Source of the DNA: SHXR01 sp046160305
Lineage (GTDB): Bacteria; Pseudomonadota; Gammaproteobacteria; Burkholderiales; SG8-39
NCBI GenBank assembly: GCA_046160305.1
Contig: JBJXGX010000199.1
Span: 1-64,000, forward strand
Direction: 5' to 3'
Length of the DNA: 64,000 bases
In this document: piece after piece, positions 17,605 through 25,642 of the stretch
Position numbering within the stretch: the first letter of the stretch is position 1
How the letters are laid out: each line of letters opens with the position of its first letter
The notes under the pieces: generated by a model
Told to the model about the DNA's origin: nothing
Seen by the model: the letters and a program-made list of their open reading frames with translations, nothing else
The model's database searches: none
Made by a program: the position numbers and the translations under genes

Positions 17605-17908
17605 ATCCACTCACCTATACGATCCTTATCGATCGCCCGACGAGCACGATCGGCACTCCCGAAGAAACCAAACAATGCCGGTGACCGTCCCCACCGTCGA
17701 CCATCAGCTCGCAGCATTACGATAGCAGAGCGATCGTGCTGGGGTGCGGCGTTGTCGTTATTGCCGCAAGAGCATGAATCAGAGCGACGCAGGCCCACTC
17801 CCGAAGCGGTCGCGTCGAGGAAAACGTAGATGCATCCGGACGCCGCCACCGTCGCGGCTCCCATCGCGCAGAGCGGCTCCCCGCAGCCGCCACTGCCTGC
17901 ATGGCGGG
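17605..17908. other. Intergenic region, nothing recognised
   Basis: About 300 bp lie between the start of the leftward propeller gene and the recognisable part of the broken TRAP receptor gene. The region must hold the propeller promoter. The lost start of the receptor gene may also lie here, but no ATG in the right frame was found close to the signal peptide. Confidence 0.3.
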
Positions 17909-18703
17909 TCCGGTCGCAGAGAGTTCGCTAGCGCCGCGGCGGCGCTCGCCACCGCGAGTGCCCTTGGCGGCGTCGCACCGGTGCTCGCCCAAGGGCAGGT
18001 ACGCACCTTCAAAGTCGGTCACATGCTGCCGCCCGACCAGATCCACCATCGAGCGATCGCGATGTTCGCCGAAGAGCTCGCGAAGCTCTCGGGCAATCGC
18101 CTGAAGGTCGACATCTTTCCGAGCTCGGAAATGGGCAGCATCGCCGAGATGCTGTAATCGGTGCAGGCCGGGTCACCCACGATGAGCATGGCCGTGCCAG
18201 CGTGGTACTCGAGCTTCATGAAGCCGCTGGATGTGTTCACCCTGCCCTATCTCGTCGGCAATGAAGACAAGCTGCGCCCTACACTCGACGGACCCCTCGG
18301 AGCTCTATCTCGCCTTGCAGCAAGACGTGGTCGACGGCTTCGAATATCCGCTGCCCGACCTGGTCGCACAGCGCATGTACGAAGTGGCGAAGTTTCTTTC
18401 GCTCGACCGCCATGCCACCGACTTCTTCATCCTCACCGCCAACTTGAAGCTGTGGAGCTCGCTGCCCGCCAATGAACAAGGTTGGATCACCGCGGCGATG
18501 AAGACCGCCATGGACTGGCCATGGAAACCCAACCGGCCGAGATCGCGAAGGCGCTCACGAAGTTACGCACCTTGATGCAGGTGAACGAGATCTCACCGGA
18601 GAACAAGAAGCTGTTCGTCGAAGCGACCCGCCCGATCGACAAGCAATTCGAGTCCTCGATCGGGCGCAGTTTCCTCGAGCTGGCGACGAAGGAGTTCAAC
18701 TAG
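17909..18703 (+). pseudogene. Broken TRAP transporter DctP-type receptor gene
   Basis: Pieces of one receptor follow in order across three frames. A signal-like start (GRREFASAAAALATAS) leads to VRTFKVGHMLPPDQIHHRAI; an in-frame TAA at 18155-18157 replaces the expected CAA in EMLQSVQAG. The frame goes on to VFTLPYLVGNEDKLRPTLDG. At about 18290 some 75 codons are missing and the frame changes to DPSELYLALQQDVVDGFEYP. Near 18527 one A is lost, and the last piece (METQPAEIAKALTKLRTLM) ends with a stop at 18701-18703. No start codon is evident. It is not functional. No DctQM genes are nearby. Confidence 0.88.
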
Positions 18704-18704
18704 C

Positions 18705-19154
18705 GTGAGCGCGACGGGCCGCGCGGAGGAATCCGGCGACCTGGCGCGCCCGGATGCAGTGTTGCGCGAGCAGGTGTTGGAAGCGGGGCGCGTGCTCTAT
18801 CGCGCGCAAGTCGCCGAAGATGCCGTACTGCTCGCGCCGCTGCTCGATGACGGGCTCGTCTACATCCATTCCACCGGCGTGGCCGAGTCGAAGAGCGAAT
18901 ATCTCGCCGGTGTCGTGGATCGACTCTACGAATACGGCTGGATCGCAAGCCGCGACACAAGGCTGCAAGTGTTCGGCGACGCCGCCATCCTGAACGGCAC
19001 GGTCGCCATGACCGTCAGCGCGAAAGGTGCGCCAAAGCAACTGACTCACCTGCTCTTCTGCGTGATATGGACCAGGAAAAACGGCGCGTGGTTGCTCAAT
19101 CTCCGGCAGGCAACACGGATTCCGTCCGGAGATACAGCAGCAACTTCCACATAG
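18705..19154 (+). CDS. NTF2-like (SnoaL/DUF4440) family protein
   Basis: The 149-aa protein has the cone-fold pattern of the family: an early helix (VLRAQVAEDAV-like, here LYRAQVAEDAVLLAPLLDD), then GLVYIHSTGVAESKSEYLAG, LQVFGDAAILNGTVAM and a final strand pair VIWTRKNGAWLLNLRQAT. The residues match DUF4440-type proteins, which bind small molecules; activity is unknown. It begins with a GTG at 18705, directly after the stop of the broken receptor gene, so it was probably its operon partner. Confidence 0.8.
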   Translation: MSATGRAEESGDLARPDAVLREQVLEAGRVLYRAQVAEDAVLLAPLLDDGLVYIHSTGVAESKSEYLAGVVDRLYEYGWIASRDTRLQVFGDAAILNGTVAMTVSAKGAPKQLTHLLFCVIWTRKNGAWLLNLRQATRIPSGDTAATST

Positions 19155-19219
19155 CCTCGACTGCTCCGGGCCAATCGCACTTTCGAGCCAAGCACGCTTG
19201 ACCAAGCTTGGACCCGCCA

Positions 19220-19236
19220 TGTACAGTGCATGTACA
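19220..19236. promoter_or_regulatory. Paired TGTACA operator-like sites
   Basis: Two perfect TGTACA palindromes lie at 19220-19225 and 19231-19236, exactly 11 bp apart, so on the same face of the helix. They lie 23 bp upstream of the start of an RHH-fold gene. RHH regulators typically bind tandem short palindromes spaced by one helical turn, so an autoregulatory operator is likely. Confidence 0.55.
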
Positions 19237-19258
19237 TGTTTATCGAGGGAGTTTCTCC

Positions 19259-19558
19259 ATGGCGGAGGCGATCGCGCGCATCGTCGTTCAGGCGACGCCA
19301 CAGGACAAGAAAGCAATCGCCGCTAAGGCGAAGCGCCTTGGCATCCCCATTTCCGAGCTAATGCGCCGGGGTGCCAACGCGTATGCGTCGAGCGAAGCCG
19401 ACGAAGCGCTTGGAGCGCTCGCCGACGCAGCGCGACGTGCAGCCGATCGGGCCTGCGCATCGATCGACGAAGCGCTTGGATTCATCGAAGCAAGCAACAA
19501 GCGAATCGCATTGATGACACGGCCAACGAAGAAGGCGCGTAGCCGCAAAGGCCGCTGA
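19259..19558 (+). CDS. Small ribbon-helix-helix (CopG-like) DNA-binding protein
   Basis: The 99-aa protein starts with a strand (ARIVVQATPQ) followed by two helices (DKKAIAAKAKRLGI, then PISELMRRGANAYAS), the RHH fold that binds DNA as a dimer. A longer C-terminal helix (residues 45-80, ALGALADAARRAADRAC) is unusual and could contact a partner. The end is Lys/Arg-rich. ATG 19259 has a GAGGGAG ribosome site. The gene overlaps the next one by 1 nt (TGATG), which indicates coupled translation. It could be an antitoxin-like regulator; I do not know a characterised homologue. Confidence 0.7.
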   Translation: MAEAIARIVVQATPQDKKAIAAKAKRLGIPISELMRRGANAYASSEADEALGALADAARRAADRACASIDEALGFIEASNKRIALMTRPTKKARSRKGR

Positions 19559-19758
19559 TGGGTGTCACCGAAAAGGTTTGGGGCGCACTGACCTCGATGA
19601 TCAAACTCGAGGACAAAGTCACGCGCCAAAGTGAGGCATTGAAACAGCAGCAGATGAGAATCGAGGATCTCACCGCCCGGGTTATCCGCCTAGAGGCGCA
19701 ACTCGAACTCCTGACCCGGGCGGCAACCAGGAAGAGGTTGCGCGACGAGCGGGACTAG
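19558..19758 (+). CDS. Small coiled-coil protein, partner of the RHH gene
   Basis: The 66-aa protein is one long predicted helix: MGVTEKVWGALTSMIKLEDK, then heptad-rich VTRQSEALKQQQMRIEDL and RVIRLEAQLELL, ending in a basic tail (RKRLRDERD). No known domain was recognised. It starts on the stop codon of the RHH gene, so the two products are made together. It might oligomerise, bind a membrane through its amphipathic N-terminus, or be a toxin-like partner. None of these is shown by the sequence. Confidence 0.6.
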   Translation: MGVTEKVWGALTSMIKLEDKVTRQSEALKQQQMRIEDLTARVIRLEAQLELLTRAATRKRLRDERD

Positions 19759-19791
19759 TCCGGCCGCCACAGCTGATCGGATTGATTTCTA

Positions 19792-19980
19792 CTGCGCGAC
19801 GATCTCGGTACAGATCTCAGTCATATGCGGATACGGGGTGGTGTCGCTGTACCCCGTCATGCATGCCAAAGAGTCCCAAAGGATGTCGGGCACGCGTAAT
19901 GTCACGCCGAACCGTTCGCGGACGAACGCGAAGCAGCAATTGCTCTCGCCTCGAGGTGCGACGCGACCAAGCGGTCGCAC
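19792..19980 (-). other. Possible C-terminal remnant of an unknown gene
   Basis: Directly after the stop of the leftward Bug gene, one frame reads like real protein for about 55 codons: RGESNCCFAFVRERFGVTLR, then VPDILWDSLACMTGYSDTTP and a stop at 19789-19791. There is no start codon or ribosome site. I could not identify a family; it may be the tail of a deleted gene. Confidence 0.25.
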
Positions 19981-20939
19981 TAATCGACCTTGATGTTCCC
20001 CGTCTTGATGATGTCGCGGAACTTCGCCTGCTGCTCCTTCAGATAGACGGCGAACGCATCCGAGCCGCGCGAATCGATCTCCAGGCCGATCGATGTAATT
20101 TTGTCGCGCGTATCGGTTGCCTGAAGGACTTTCTCGGTTGCGCCTGAAATGCGCGCGACGATGGCCGCCGGTGTGCCAACGGGCAACATCCAGCCAAGCC
20201 ACGCACCGATATCGAACCCTTTCAAGTCGGCGCCTTCGATGAGCGTGGGCACATCGGGCAATACGACGCTGCGCCGTGAGATCGAGACACCTAAGGCTTT
20301 CAATTTGCCGGACTTCACATAAGGGCTCGTCGCGACCATGGTCTCCATGGTGTAGGCGATCTGCCCGTTCATGACATCGACGAGCGCGGGCGAGCTGCCC
20401 TTGTACGGAACATGCGTCGCTTTCAGTTGCGCATGCGAATTGAACCACTCGGTAATCAGGTGGGCGGCGGCACCCGTGCCGGACGACGAGAAGCTGTACT
20501 TGTCCGGATTGGCTCTGACGAGCGCGATGAACTCCCTCACGTTGTTCGCTGGGAAAGCAGGATTCGTCACCAGTACATAGGGCGACACGCCAAACAGGTG
20601 CACGAACGCGAAGTTCTTGTCGACGTCGTAGGGCACCTTCTGCAGAAGTGGACTCACCGTCACCGGCCCAGCCGATGCCGCGAGCAACGTGTAGCCATCG
20701 GGAGCGGCTTTGGCGACCGCATCGGTACCAATTTGCCCGCCGGCGCCCGCCTTGTTCTCGATGATGAAAGGCTGGCCGAGGGATTCACTCAGCTTTTGCG
20801 CGACGATGCGCGCAACCAGATCGGTCGCTTGCCCCGGCGGCCAGGGCACGATCACTCTCACAGGGCGATCGGGATAGGTTTGGGACGACACGGCGCCTGC
20901 AAACACCAACGTGGCAACGAGTAGGACGAATCGATTCAT
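19980..20939 (-). CDS. Bug/TctC-family periplasmic solute receptor
   Basis: 319 aa with signal peptide (MNRFVLLVATLVFAGAVSSQ) and the family motifs YPDRPVRVIVPWPPGQATDL, GQPFIIENKAGAGGQIGTD, DGYTLLAASAG, THVPYKGSSPALVDVMNGQ and VLPDVPTLIEG. The binding loop reads PPGQATD where most paralogues here have PPGGxxD, so the ligand may differ. It is divergent from an amidase gene 140 bp away, suggesting the pair handles one compound. No TctAB permease gene is in sight. Confidence 0.9.
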   Translation of the reverse strand: MNRFVLLVATLVFAGAVSSQTYPDRPVRVIVPWPPGQATDLVARIVAQKLSESLGQPFIIENKAGAGGQIGTDAVAKAAPDGYTLLAASAGPVTVSPLLQKVPYDVDKNFAFVHLFGVSPYVLVTNPAFPANNVREFIALVRANPDKYSFSSSGTGAAAHLITEWFNSHAQLKATHVPYKGSSPALVDVMNGQIAYTMETMVATSPYVKSGKLKALGVSISRRSVVLPDVPTLIEGADLKGFDIGAWLGWMLPVGTPAAIVARISGATEKVLQATDTRDKITSIGLEIDSRGSDAFAVYLKEQQAKFRDIIKTGNIKVD

Positions 20940-21079
20940 TAAAAATCCTCTGGCAATTCCGCCGACTTGGAGAGTCTACGGCGAATCGCTTGATCCGCAC
21001 AGGTCAGGCAAATCCTCCGCAGATCGCGTCGTGGGATTATCCTTGCCTGAACACATGATTCCAATTCAAGGAGCACCCT

Positions 21080-22426
21080 ATGGAAACCGTCGCCTCCCTG
21101 TCTGCCGATCTGGCCGCCGGCCGCACCACCAGTCGCGCGCTCCTCGAACAGGCGCTCGCGCGCATCGCGGACCCTGCCGGTGAAGGGGCGCGCACATTCC
21201 TCAAGATCTACACGGAGATGGCCCGCGCCGAAGCGGATCATGCGGACCGCTTGCGCAAGGCCGGCATCGTACGCTCGCCGGTCGATGGATTACCGATTTC
21301 GCTGAAGGACCTGTTCGATGTCGGTGGCGACGTGACGCGCGCGGGCTCGAAAGTGTTGAACGATGCGCCGCCCGCGAAAGTCGATGCACCCGTGGTCGCG
21401 CGACTTCGTGCGGCGGGCGCGATCATCATTGGTCGCACCAACATGGTGGAATTCGCATTCGGCGGCCTCGGCCTCAACCCGCACTACGGGACGCCGCGCA
21501 ATCCGTGGGATCGCAAGACCGGACGCGCGCCGGGCGGCTCGTCGTCGGGTGCCGCGGTTGCCGTCGCGGACGGCATGGGCGTCATGGGGCTCGGCAGCGA
21601 CACGCGCGGGTCGGTGCGCATGCCGGCCGCGTTGTGCGGCGTTGCCGGGTTCAAGCCCACGCAACGGCGCATTCCACGCGACGGCGCGTTCCCGCTCGCG
21701 TACACGCTGGATTCGGTCGGACCGCTCGCGAAGACGATCGATTGTTGCGCTGCCTACGACGCGGTTCTTGCCGGAGAGCCGATCACACCGCTTGCACCGA
21801 TTTCCGCCAAAGGCCTACGCCTGATGGTGCCCCGGTCGGAGGCCATCGAAGACCTCGAACCGCATGTCGCCCGGTCATTCGAAGCAGCGTTGTCGGCGTT
21901 GTCCCGCGCTGGCGCGCACGTTATTGAAGTCGCGCTCCCCGCATTCAGTCGCCAGGCAGAGTACTTCAAGAGCGGTGGCTACTCCGGGGTGGAAGCCGCG
22001 CACATACATAAGCCGTGGGCGAATCGGATCAAAGAATACGATCCACGGGTTGGCTCGCGCATCACCGCCGGCGGGAACATGACCGGCGTTGAATTCGTTG
22101 AAATGAACCGGATGCGCGAGGCCTTCATCAGCGAAATCGAGAAGGCGATCGCACCGTTTGACGCGATCCTCACACCGACCGTGCCCTGCGTTGCACCGCC
22201 AATCGCCGAAGCAGGCGCGACCGATGAAGCCTATATGAAGTGGAACATGCGCATCGTGCGCAACTGCGGCATCATCAATTTTCTCGACGGATGCGCCGCT
22301 ACCATCCCCTGCCAGGAACCGGGTACCGGTCCGGTCGGTTTGATGATGTCAGGTGTCGCCATGCAGGACCGGCACATTCTTGCTGTGTCGAAGGCGATCG
22401 AGGCGGTGGTGAGCGGGCGGGGGTAA
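21080..22426 (+). CDS. Amidase-signature family amidohydrolase
   Basis: This 448-aa enzyme has the Ser-cisSer-Lys triad of amidase-signature proteins: Lys in LPISLKDLFDVGG (about residue 76), the Gly/Ser-rich loop APGGSSSGAAVAVADG (Ser 154-156), and the nucleophile region LGSDTRGSVRMPAALCGVAG (Ser 178). It should hydrolyse an amide to acid and ammonia. No gatB or gatC neighbours are present, so it is a catabolic amidase and not the tRNA amidotransferase subunit. The ribosome site AAGGAG precedes ATG 21080. Confidence 0.92.
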   Translation: METVASLSADLAAGRTTSRALLEQALARIADPAGEGARTFLKIYTEMARAEADHADRLRKAGIVRSPVDGLPISLKDLFDVGGDVTRAGSKVLNDAPPAKVDAPVVARLRAAGAIIIGRTNMVEFAFGGLGLNPHYGTPRNPWDRKTGRAPGGSSSGAAVAVADGMGVMGLGSDTRGSVRMPAALCGVAGFKPTQRRIPRDGAFPLAYTLDSVGPLAKTIDCCAAYDAVLAGEPITPLAPISAKGLRLMVPRSEAIEDLEPHVARSFEAALSALSRAGAHVIEVALPAFSRQAEYFKSGGYSGVEAAHIHKPWANRIKEYDPRVGSRITAGGNMTGVEFVEMNRMREAFISEIEKAIAPFDAILTPTVPCVAPPIAEAGATDEAYMKWNMRIVRNCGIINFLDGCAATIPCQEPGTGPVGLMMSGVAMQDRHILAVSKAIEAVVSGRG

Positions 22427-22478
22427 GAAAGTAGGCCAGTACGACAAACACGACGACACGACTTCATGAACTACGGAT

Positions 22479-22614
22479 GAACCACCAAGACACCAAGGCA
22501 CCAAGATCCGCGCTTAGTCGTCGGGTTCGTCGCGAGTGGGCTCCGGGTGCCTGCTCTCATCGAATCGGTGCTCGGAGTTTGGTGCACCTTGGTGTCTTGG
22601 TGCCTTGGTGGTTC
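22479..22614. repeat. Long dyad of 9-nt units (CACCAAGRC type)
   Basis: The left arm (22479-22506) is GAACCACCAAGACACCAAGG and continues CACCAAGA. The right arm (about 22579-22614) is its inverse, built of TTGGTGTC and TTGGTGCC units and ending TTGGTGGTTC. The arms are 72 bp apart. It lies between the amidase and the shortened Bug gene. A related dyad is at 25534-25628. Confidence 0.75.
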
Positions 22615-22636
22615 CATTCCAACTGAGGGAAATACC

Positions 22637-23224
22637 ATGAACTTTCGTTGGCACGTAGCAGCGCCAGTCGCGATCCTTGCCACACTACTTGCTCCGGTCG
22701 GGAGCGTTCATGCGCAGACAGAGGCCTATCCTTCTCGCCCGTTCCGGATCCTCGTGCCCTTCCCACCTGGCGGCAGCGTCGATACGGTCGCGCGACTCAT
22801 CGCGCCCAAGCTGGGTGAGGGCCTCGGCCAACCCATCGTGATCGACAACCGCAGCGGTGCGTCGGGCAACATCGGCACCGAACAGGTCGCGCGCGCAAAA
22901 CCGGATGGCTACACGCTGCTCATCAACACGGTGCCGCTCACCTCGAATCCGCATCTGTTCAAGCAACTTTCGTTCGACGTGCTCGTTGATTCCGCGCCGA
23001 TCATGCTGATTTCATCGTCGCCCTCGCTCGTGGTCGTGCACCCCTCGGTGCCGGCACGCACGGTCCTTGAATTGGTGGATCTCGCGCCCGAGCTCGCGAA
23101 GCGGTTCGACGAGATGGGGCTCGACATCGTCGCGAGCACGCCGGACGCGTTCGGTACGCATCTCAAGAGCGAACATGAAAAATGGGGGCGTCTGGTGAAG
23201 GAGCGCAATATCCGCAACGAATAG
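22637..23224 (+). pseudogene. Bug/TctC receptor with a large in-frame internal deletion
   Basis: The N-terminal part is normal: signal peptide to VHAQTEA, then YPSRPFRILVPFPPGGSVDT, GQPIVIDNRSGASGNIGTE, DGYTLLINTVP and VVVHPSVPARTV. At about 23085 it passes directly into ELAKRFDEMGLDIVASTPDA and a normal C-terminus. The whole central part, including the YKG ligand loop and the second domain (about 125 codons), is absent. The product would be 195 aa instead of about 325 and cannot form the two-domain clamp. The frame is open, so a small protein could still be made. Confidence 0.85.
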
Positions 23225-23392
23225 GAGATTCCGCCGCCGCGCAATTTCCTGATGACGTGATCAGGCCCTGCTGCAGGCCACCTCGCTCGAACCACCTCGC
23301 TCGAGGTTGCGGAGTGGCACACATCCGATCTACTATCCGCCCGGGAATTTTGGGGGCGACCCGCCCGGATTCCTCAACCGAGGGGGAAAGTG

Positions 23393-23692
23393 ATGAAAGT
23401 TCTGGCACTGATCGTAATGCTGATGGCGCTTGGCCTGGGCGCACCGGTTATCGCGGCAGATAAAGCGGCGGACAAGTCGGCACAGAAATCAACAGCGCTG
23501 ATCGACATCAACGCGGCGAGCGCGGACCAACTGCAGACGCTGGATGGCATCGGCGATGCGCGCGCGAAGGCGATCATCAAAGGCCGCCCATACAAGGGCA
23601 AAGACGAACTGGTCGACAAGAAGATCATTCCCGAAGGCGTCTACGAGAAGATCAAGGACCAAATCGTAGCGCACCAGTCGAAGAAGAAGTAG
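23393..23692 (+). CDS. ComEA-like helix-hairpin-helix protein
   Basis: A signal peptide (MKVLALIVMLMALGLGAPVI, cleaved after AA) is followed by a Lys-rich linker and one ComEA-type helix-hairpin-helix domain: LIDINAASADQLQTLDGIGD, ARAKAIIKGRPYKGKDEL. The 99-aa protein should be periplasmic and bind double-stranded DNA without sequence preference. ComEA serves DNA uptake; small proteins of this type are common in betaproteobacteria. No com genes are adjacent, so a role in competence is not proven. Confidence 0.88.
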   Translation: MKVLALIVMLMALGLGAPVIAADKAADKSAQKSTALIDINAASADQLQTLDGIGDARAKAIIKGRPYKGKDELVDKKIIPEGVYEKIKDQIVAHQSKKK

Positions 23693-23755
23693 CGAGTCGT
23701 TCGAATCGGGCACCCGTGTAGCGCAGCGGTGCCCGATCCGCGCAGTCCACGGCGC

Positions 23756-24550
23756 TCAGGCTTTGGGCGCAACGTCCAATCGGGCGACGATGCCCTCGAG
23801 CGCGGCGGTCGGCGCGGGATATCGCCGCAGCACCTCCGGGTCATGCCCCGGCACGATGTGATCGGGTGAATCGGCCAGCGCACGCAAGCGCTTCCAGCCG
23901 TCGGCCATGTCGCCGATGTTGATGACCGTCGAGAACGGGCGCTTCGACAGCATGTTCTCGTAGTAATGGGCCGCGTCCGAGGCGACCACGACCCATCCCC
24001 GCTTGGTGTGAACACGCACCGATTGCAAACCCAGGGTGTGCCCACCGATCAGATGGACTGAGATACCAGGCGCGATTTCCGCATCGCCATCGGTGAAGTC
24101 GACGCGACCCTTATAGACCGCGCGCACCATCCCGACGACATTCTCGATATCGAACGAATGCTTGAAGCAATCGAGGCACATGTAGCGGCCGGTTGCGAAC
24201 TGCATTTCGCGATCCTGGATGTGAAAGGTCGCGGACGGGAACAGATCAAAGTTGCCGACATGGTCGTAGTGCAAGTGCGTGATGATGACATCGCGTACCT
24301 GCGCGGCATCCACATCGAGGAGCTTGAGCCCTTCGCTCGGCAGCCGGATCAATTGCCGTTTGCGCTGATCCGCGCCGGCCTGGCTGAATCCGGTGTCGAT
24401 CACGAACGTGCGATCTGCCCCGCGCGCGAGCCACACGAAATAATCCATCGGCATCGGACCATCATGGGCATCCCCGCCCAGAAAATTGGCGCTGCGCATC
24501 CGTTTGTGGTGGCCGTACTTGATCGCATAGAGTTCGTAGGTCGGTGTCAT
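23756..24550 (-). CDS. Metallo-beta-lactamase-fold hydrolase (AHL-lactonase-like)
   Basis: The 264-aa protein has the metal motif ITHLHYDHVGNFDLF (HxHxDH) near residue 92, a downstream His in LIGGHTLGLQSV, the Asp in VVASDAAHYYENM and the last His in HIVPGHDPEVL. Order and length fit the AttM/AiiA-like branch, which opens lactones, but many relatives act on other esters. It is the last gene of a leftward run, starting 19 bp after the stop of a Bug gene, so the receptor may import its substrate. Confidence 0.88.
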   Translation of the reverse strand: MTPTYELYAIKYGHHKRMRSANFLGGDAHDGPMPMDYFVWLARGADRTFVIDTGFSQAGADQRKRQLIRLPSEGLKLLDVDAAQVRDVIITHLHYDHVGNFDLFPSATFHIQDREMQFATGRYMCLDCFKHSFDIENVVGMVRAVYKGRVDFTDGDAEIAPGISVHLIGGHTLGLQSVRVHTKRGWVVVASDAAHYYENMLSKRPFSTVINIGDMADGWKRLRALADSPDHIVPGHDPEVLRRYPAPTAALEGIVARLDVAPKA

Positions 24551-24569
24551 GGGGTCGTCCGGCGGGCGT

Positions 24570-25571
24570 TCAGGGGGCCGCGATATTCCTGTCCTTGATC
24601 ACCTTGGCCCATTTGGCGATTTCGGATTTCATGATGGCGGTGAGTTCTTCCGGCGTGGTCGGCGTGGGATCAAGACCCTGCGCGGTCAACATTGCATGGG
24701 TTTCCGCATGCGACAGCGCCTTCAGAAATTCGCGATTGAGGAAGGCGACGATGTCGGGCGGCGTCTTGGCGGGCGCGACGAAGCAATACCAGTTGTTCGC
24801 ATCGTAGCCGGGCAGCCCGGCTTCGGCGATGGTGGGCAGATCCGGCAACAGGGGCAAGCGCCTCAAGGTCGTGACCCCGAGCGCTTTCAGCTTGCCCGCC
24901 TTGATGTGCGGCAACGCGCTTGGCGTGGTTGCGAAGATGAGCTGGATTTGTCCGGCGAGCAGATCCGCCATCGCCGGGCCCCCGCCCTTGTAGGGAACAT
25001 GCACGAGCTCGACCTGCCCGAGCCCGGCGAACAATTCCCCAGCGAGGTGTCCGGCAGAGGAATTGCCCGAGGATCCGAAGTTGAGTGTTCCGGGGTGCGC
25101 GCGTGCAAAGGCGAGAAGCGACTGCACATCGGTGACCGGCACCGATGGATGCGCGACCAAAACGTTGGAGAGCACCACCGACATCGTGATCGGTGCGAAA
25201 TCCTTGAGCGGATCGAACGTCAGCGATTTGAACAAGCTTGGGCTGATCGACATCGGCCCGATCGCGCCCATGTAAATCGTGTAGCCATCGGGCAGCGATC
25301 GTGCGACGTACTCGGCCGAAACGTTGCCCCCTGCACCGGGCCGATTCTCGACCAGCACCGGCTGGCCGATGTGCTCGGACAGGCGCTTGCCGATCAGTCG
25401 CGTCGAGAGATCCGCGCCGCCGCCTGGTGGGGTCGGCACGATGATTCGGAGTGGCTTCGATGGAAACACGGCAGGCTGCGCCGCGACGCGCGTGACCACC
25501 ACGCCAAGTCCGATCGCAATGACGGCACAGGCGGGAACCATCAAGGTACTAAGACACCAGCGGTTCTTCAT
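24570..25571 (-). CDS. Bug/TctC-family periplasmic solute receptor
   Basis: 333 aa from ATG 25571, with FPSKPLRIIVPTPPGGGADL, GQPVLVENRPGAGGNVSAE, DGYTIYMGAIG, VHVPYKGGGPAMADLLAGQ and LLPDLPTIAEAG. The first codons (WCLSTLMVP) coincide with the left arm of the 9-nt dyad repeat at 25534-25628, so the true start may be the next ATG at 25541, which still leaves a good signal peptide (AVIAIGLGVVV). It is followed at 19 bp by the MBL-fold hydrolase gene. Confidence 0.88.
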   Translation of the reverse strand: MKNRWCLSTLMVPACAVIAIGLGVVVTRVAAQPAVFPSKPLRIIVPTPPGGGADLSTRLIGKRLSEHIGQPVLVENRPGAGGNVSAEYVARSLPDGYTIYMGAIGPMSISPSLFKSLTFDPLKDFAPITMSVVLSNVLVAHPSVPVTDVQSLLAFARAHPGTLNFGSSGNSSAGHLAGELFAGLGQVELVHVPYKGGGPAMADLLAGQIQLIFATTPSALPHIKAGKLKALGVTTLRRLPLLPDLPTIAEAGLPGYDANNWYCFVAPAKTPPDIVAFLNREFLKALSHAETHAMLTAQGLDPTPTTPEELTAIMKSEIAKWAKVIKDRNIAAP

Positions 25572-25628
25572 TTGGAAGCTATGCCGGCCGGGCCTTCGCT
25601 TGGTGCCTTCGTGCCTTGGTGGTTCCAC
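25534..25628. repeat. Long dyad of 9-nt units overlapping a Bug start
   Basis: Left arm GGAACCATCAAGGTACTAAG and on to CACCAG (25534-25560); right arm from TTGGTGCCTTCGTGCC to TTGGTGGTTCC (25600-25626). The units match those at 22479-22614 with a few changes. The left arm lies inside the first codons of the Bug gene as drawn. Confidence 0.65.
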
Positions 25629-25642
25629 CACTGTTCTACGAT

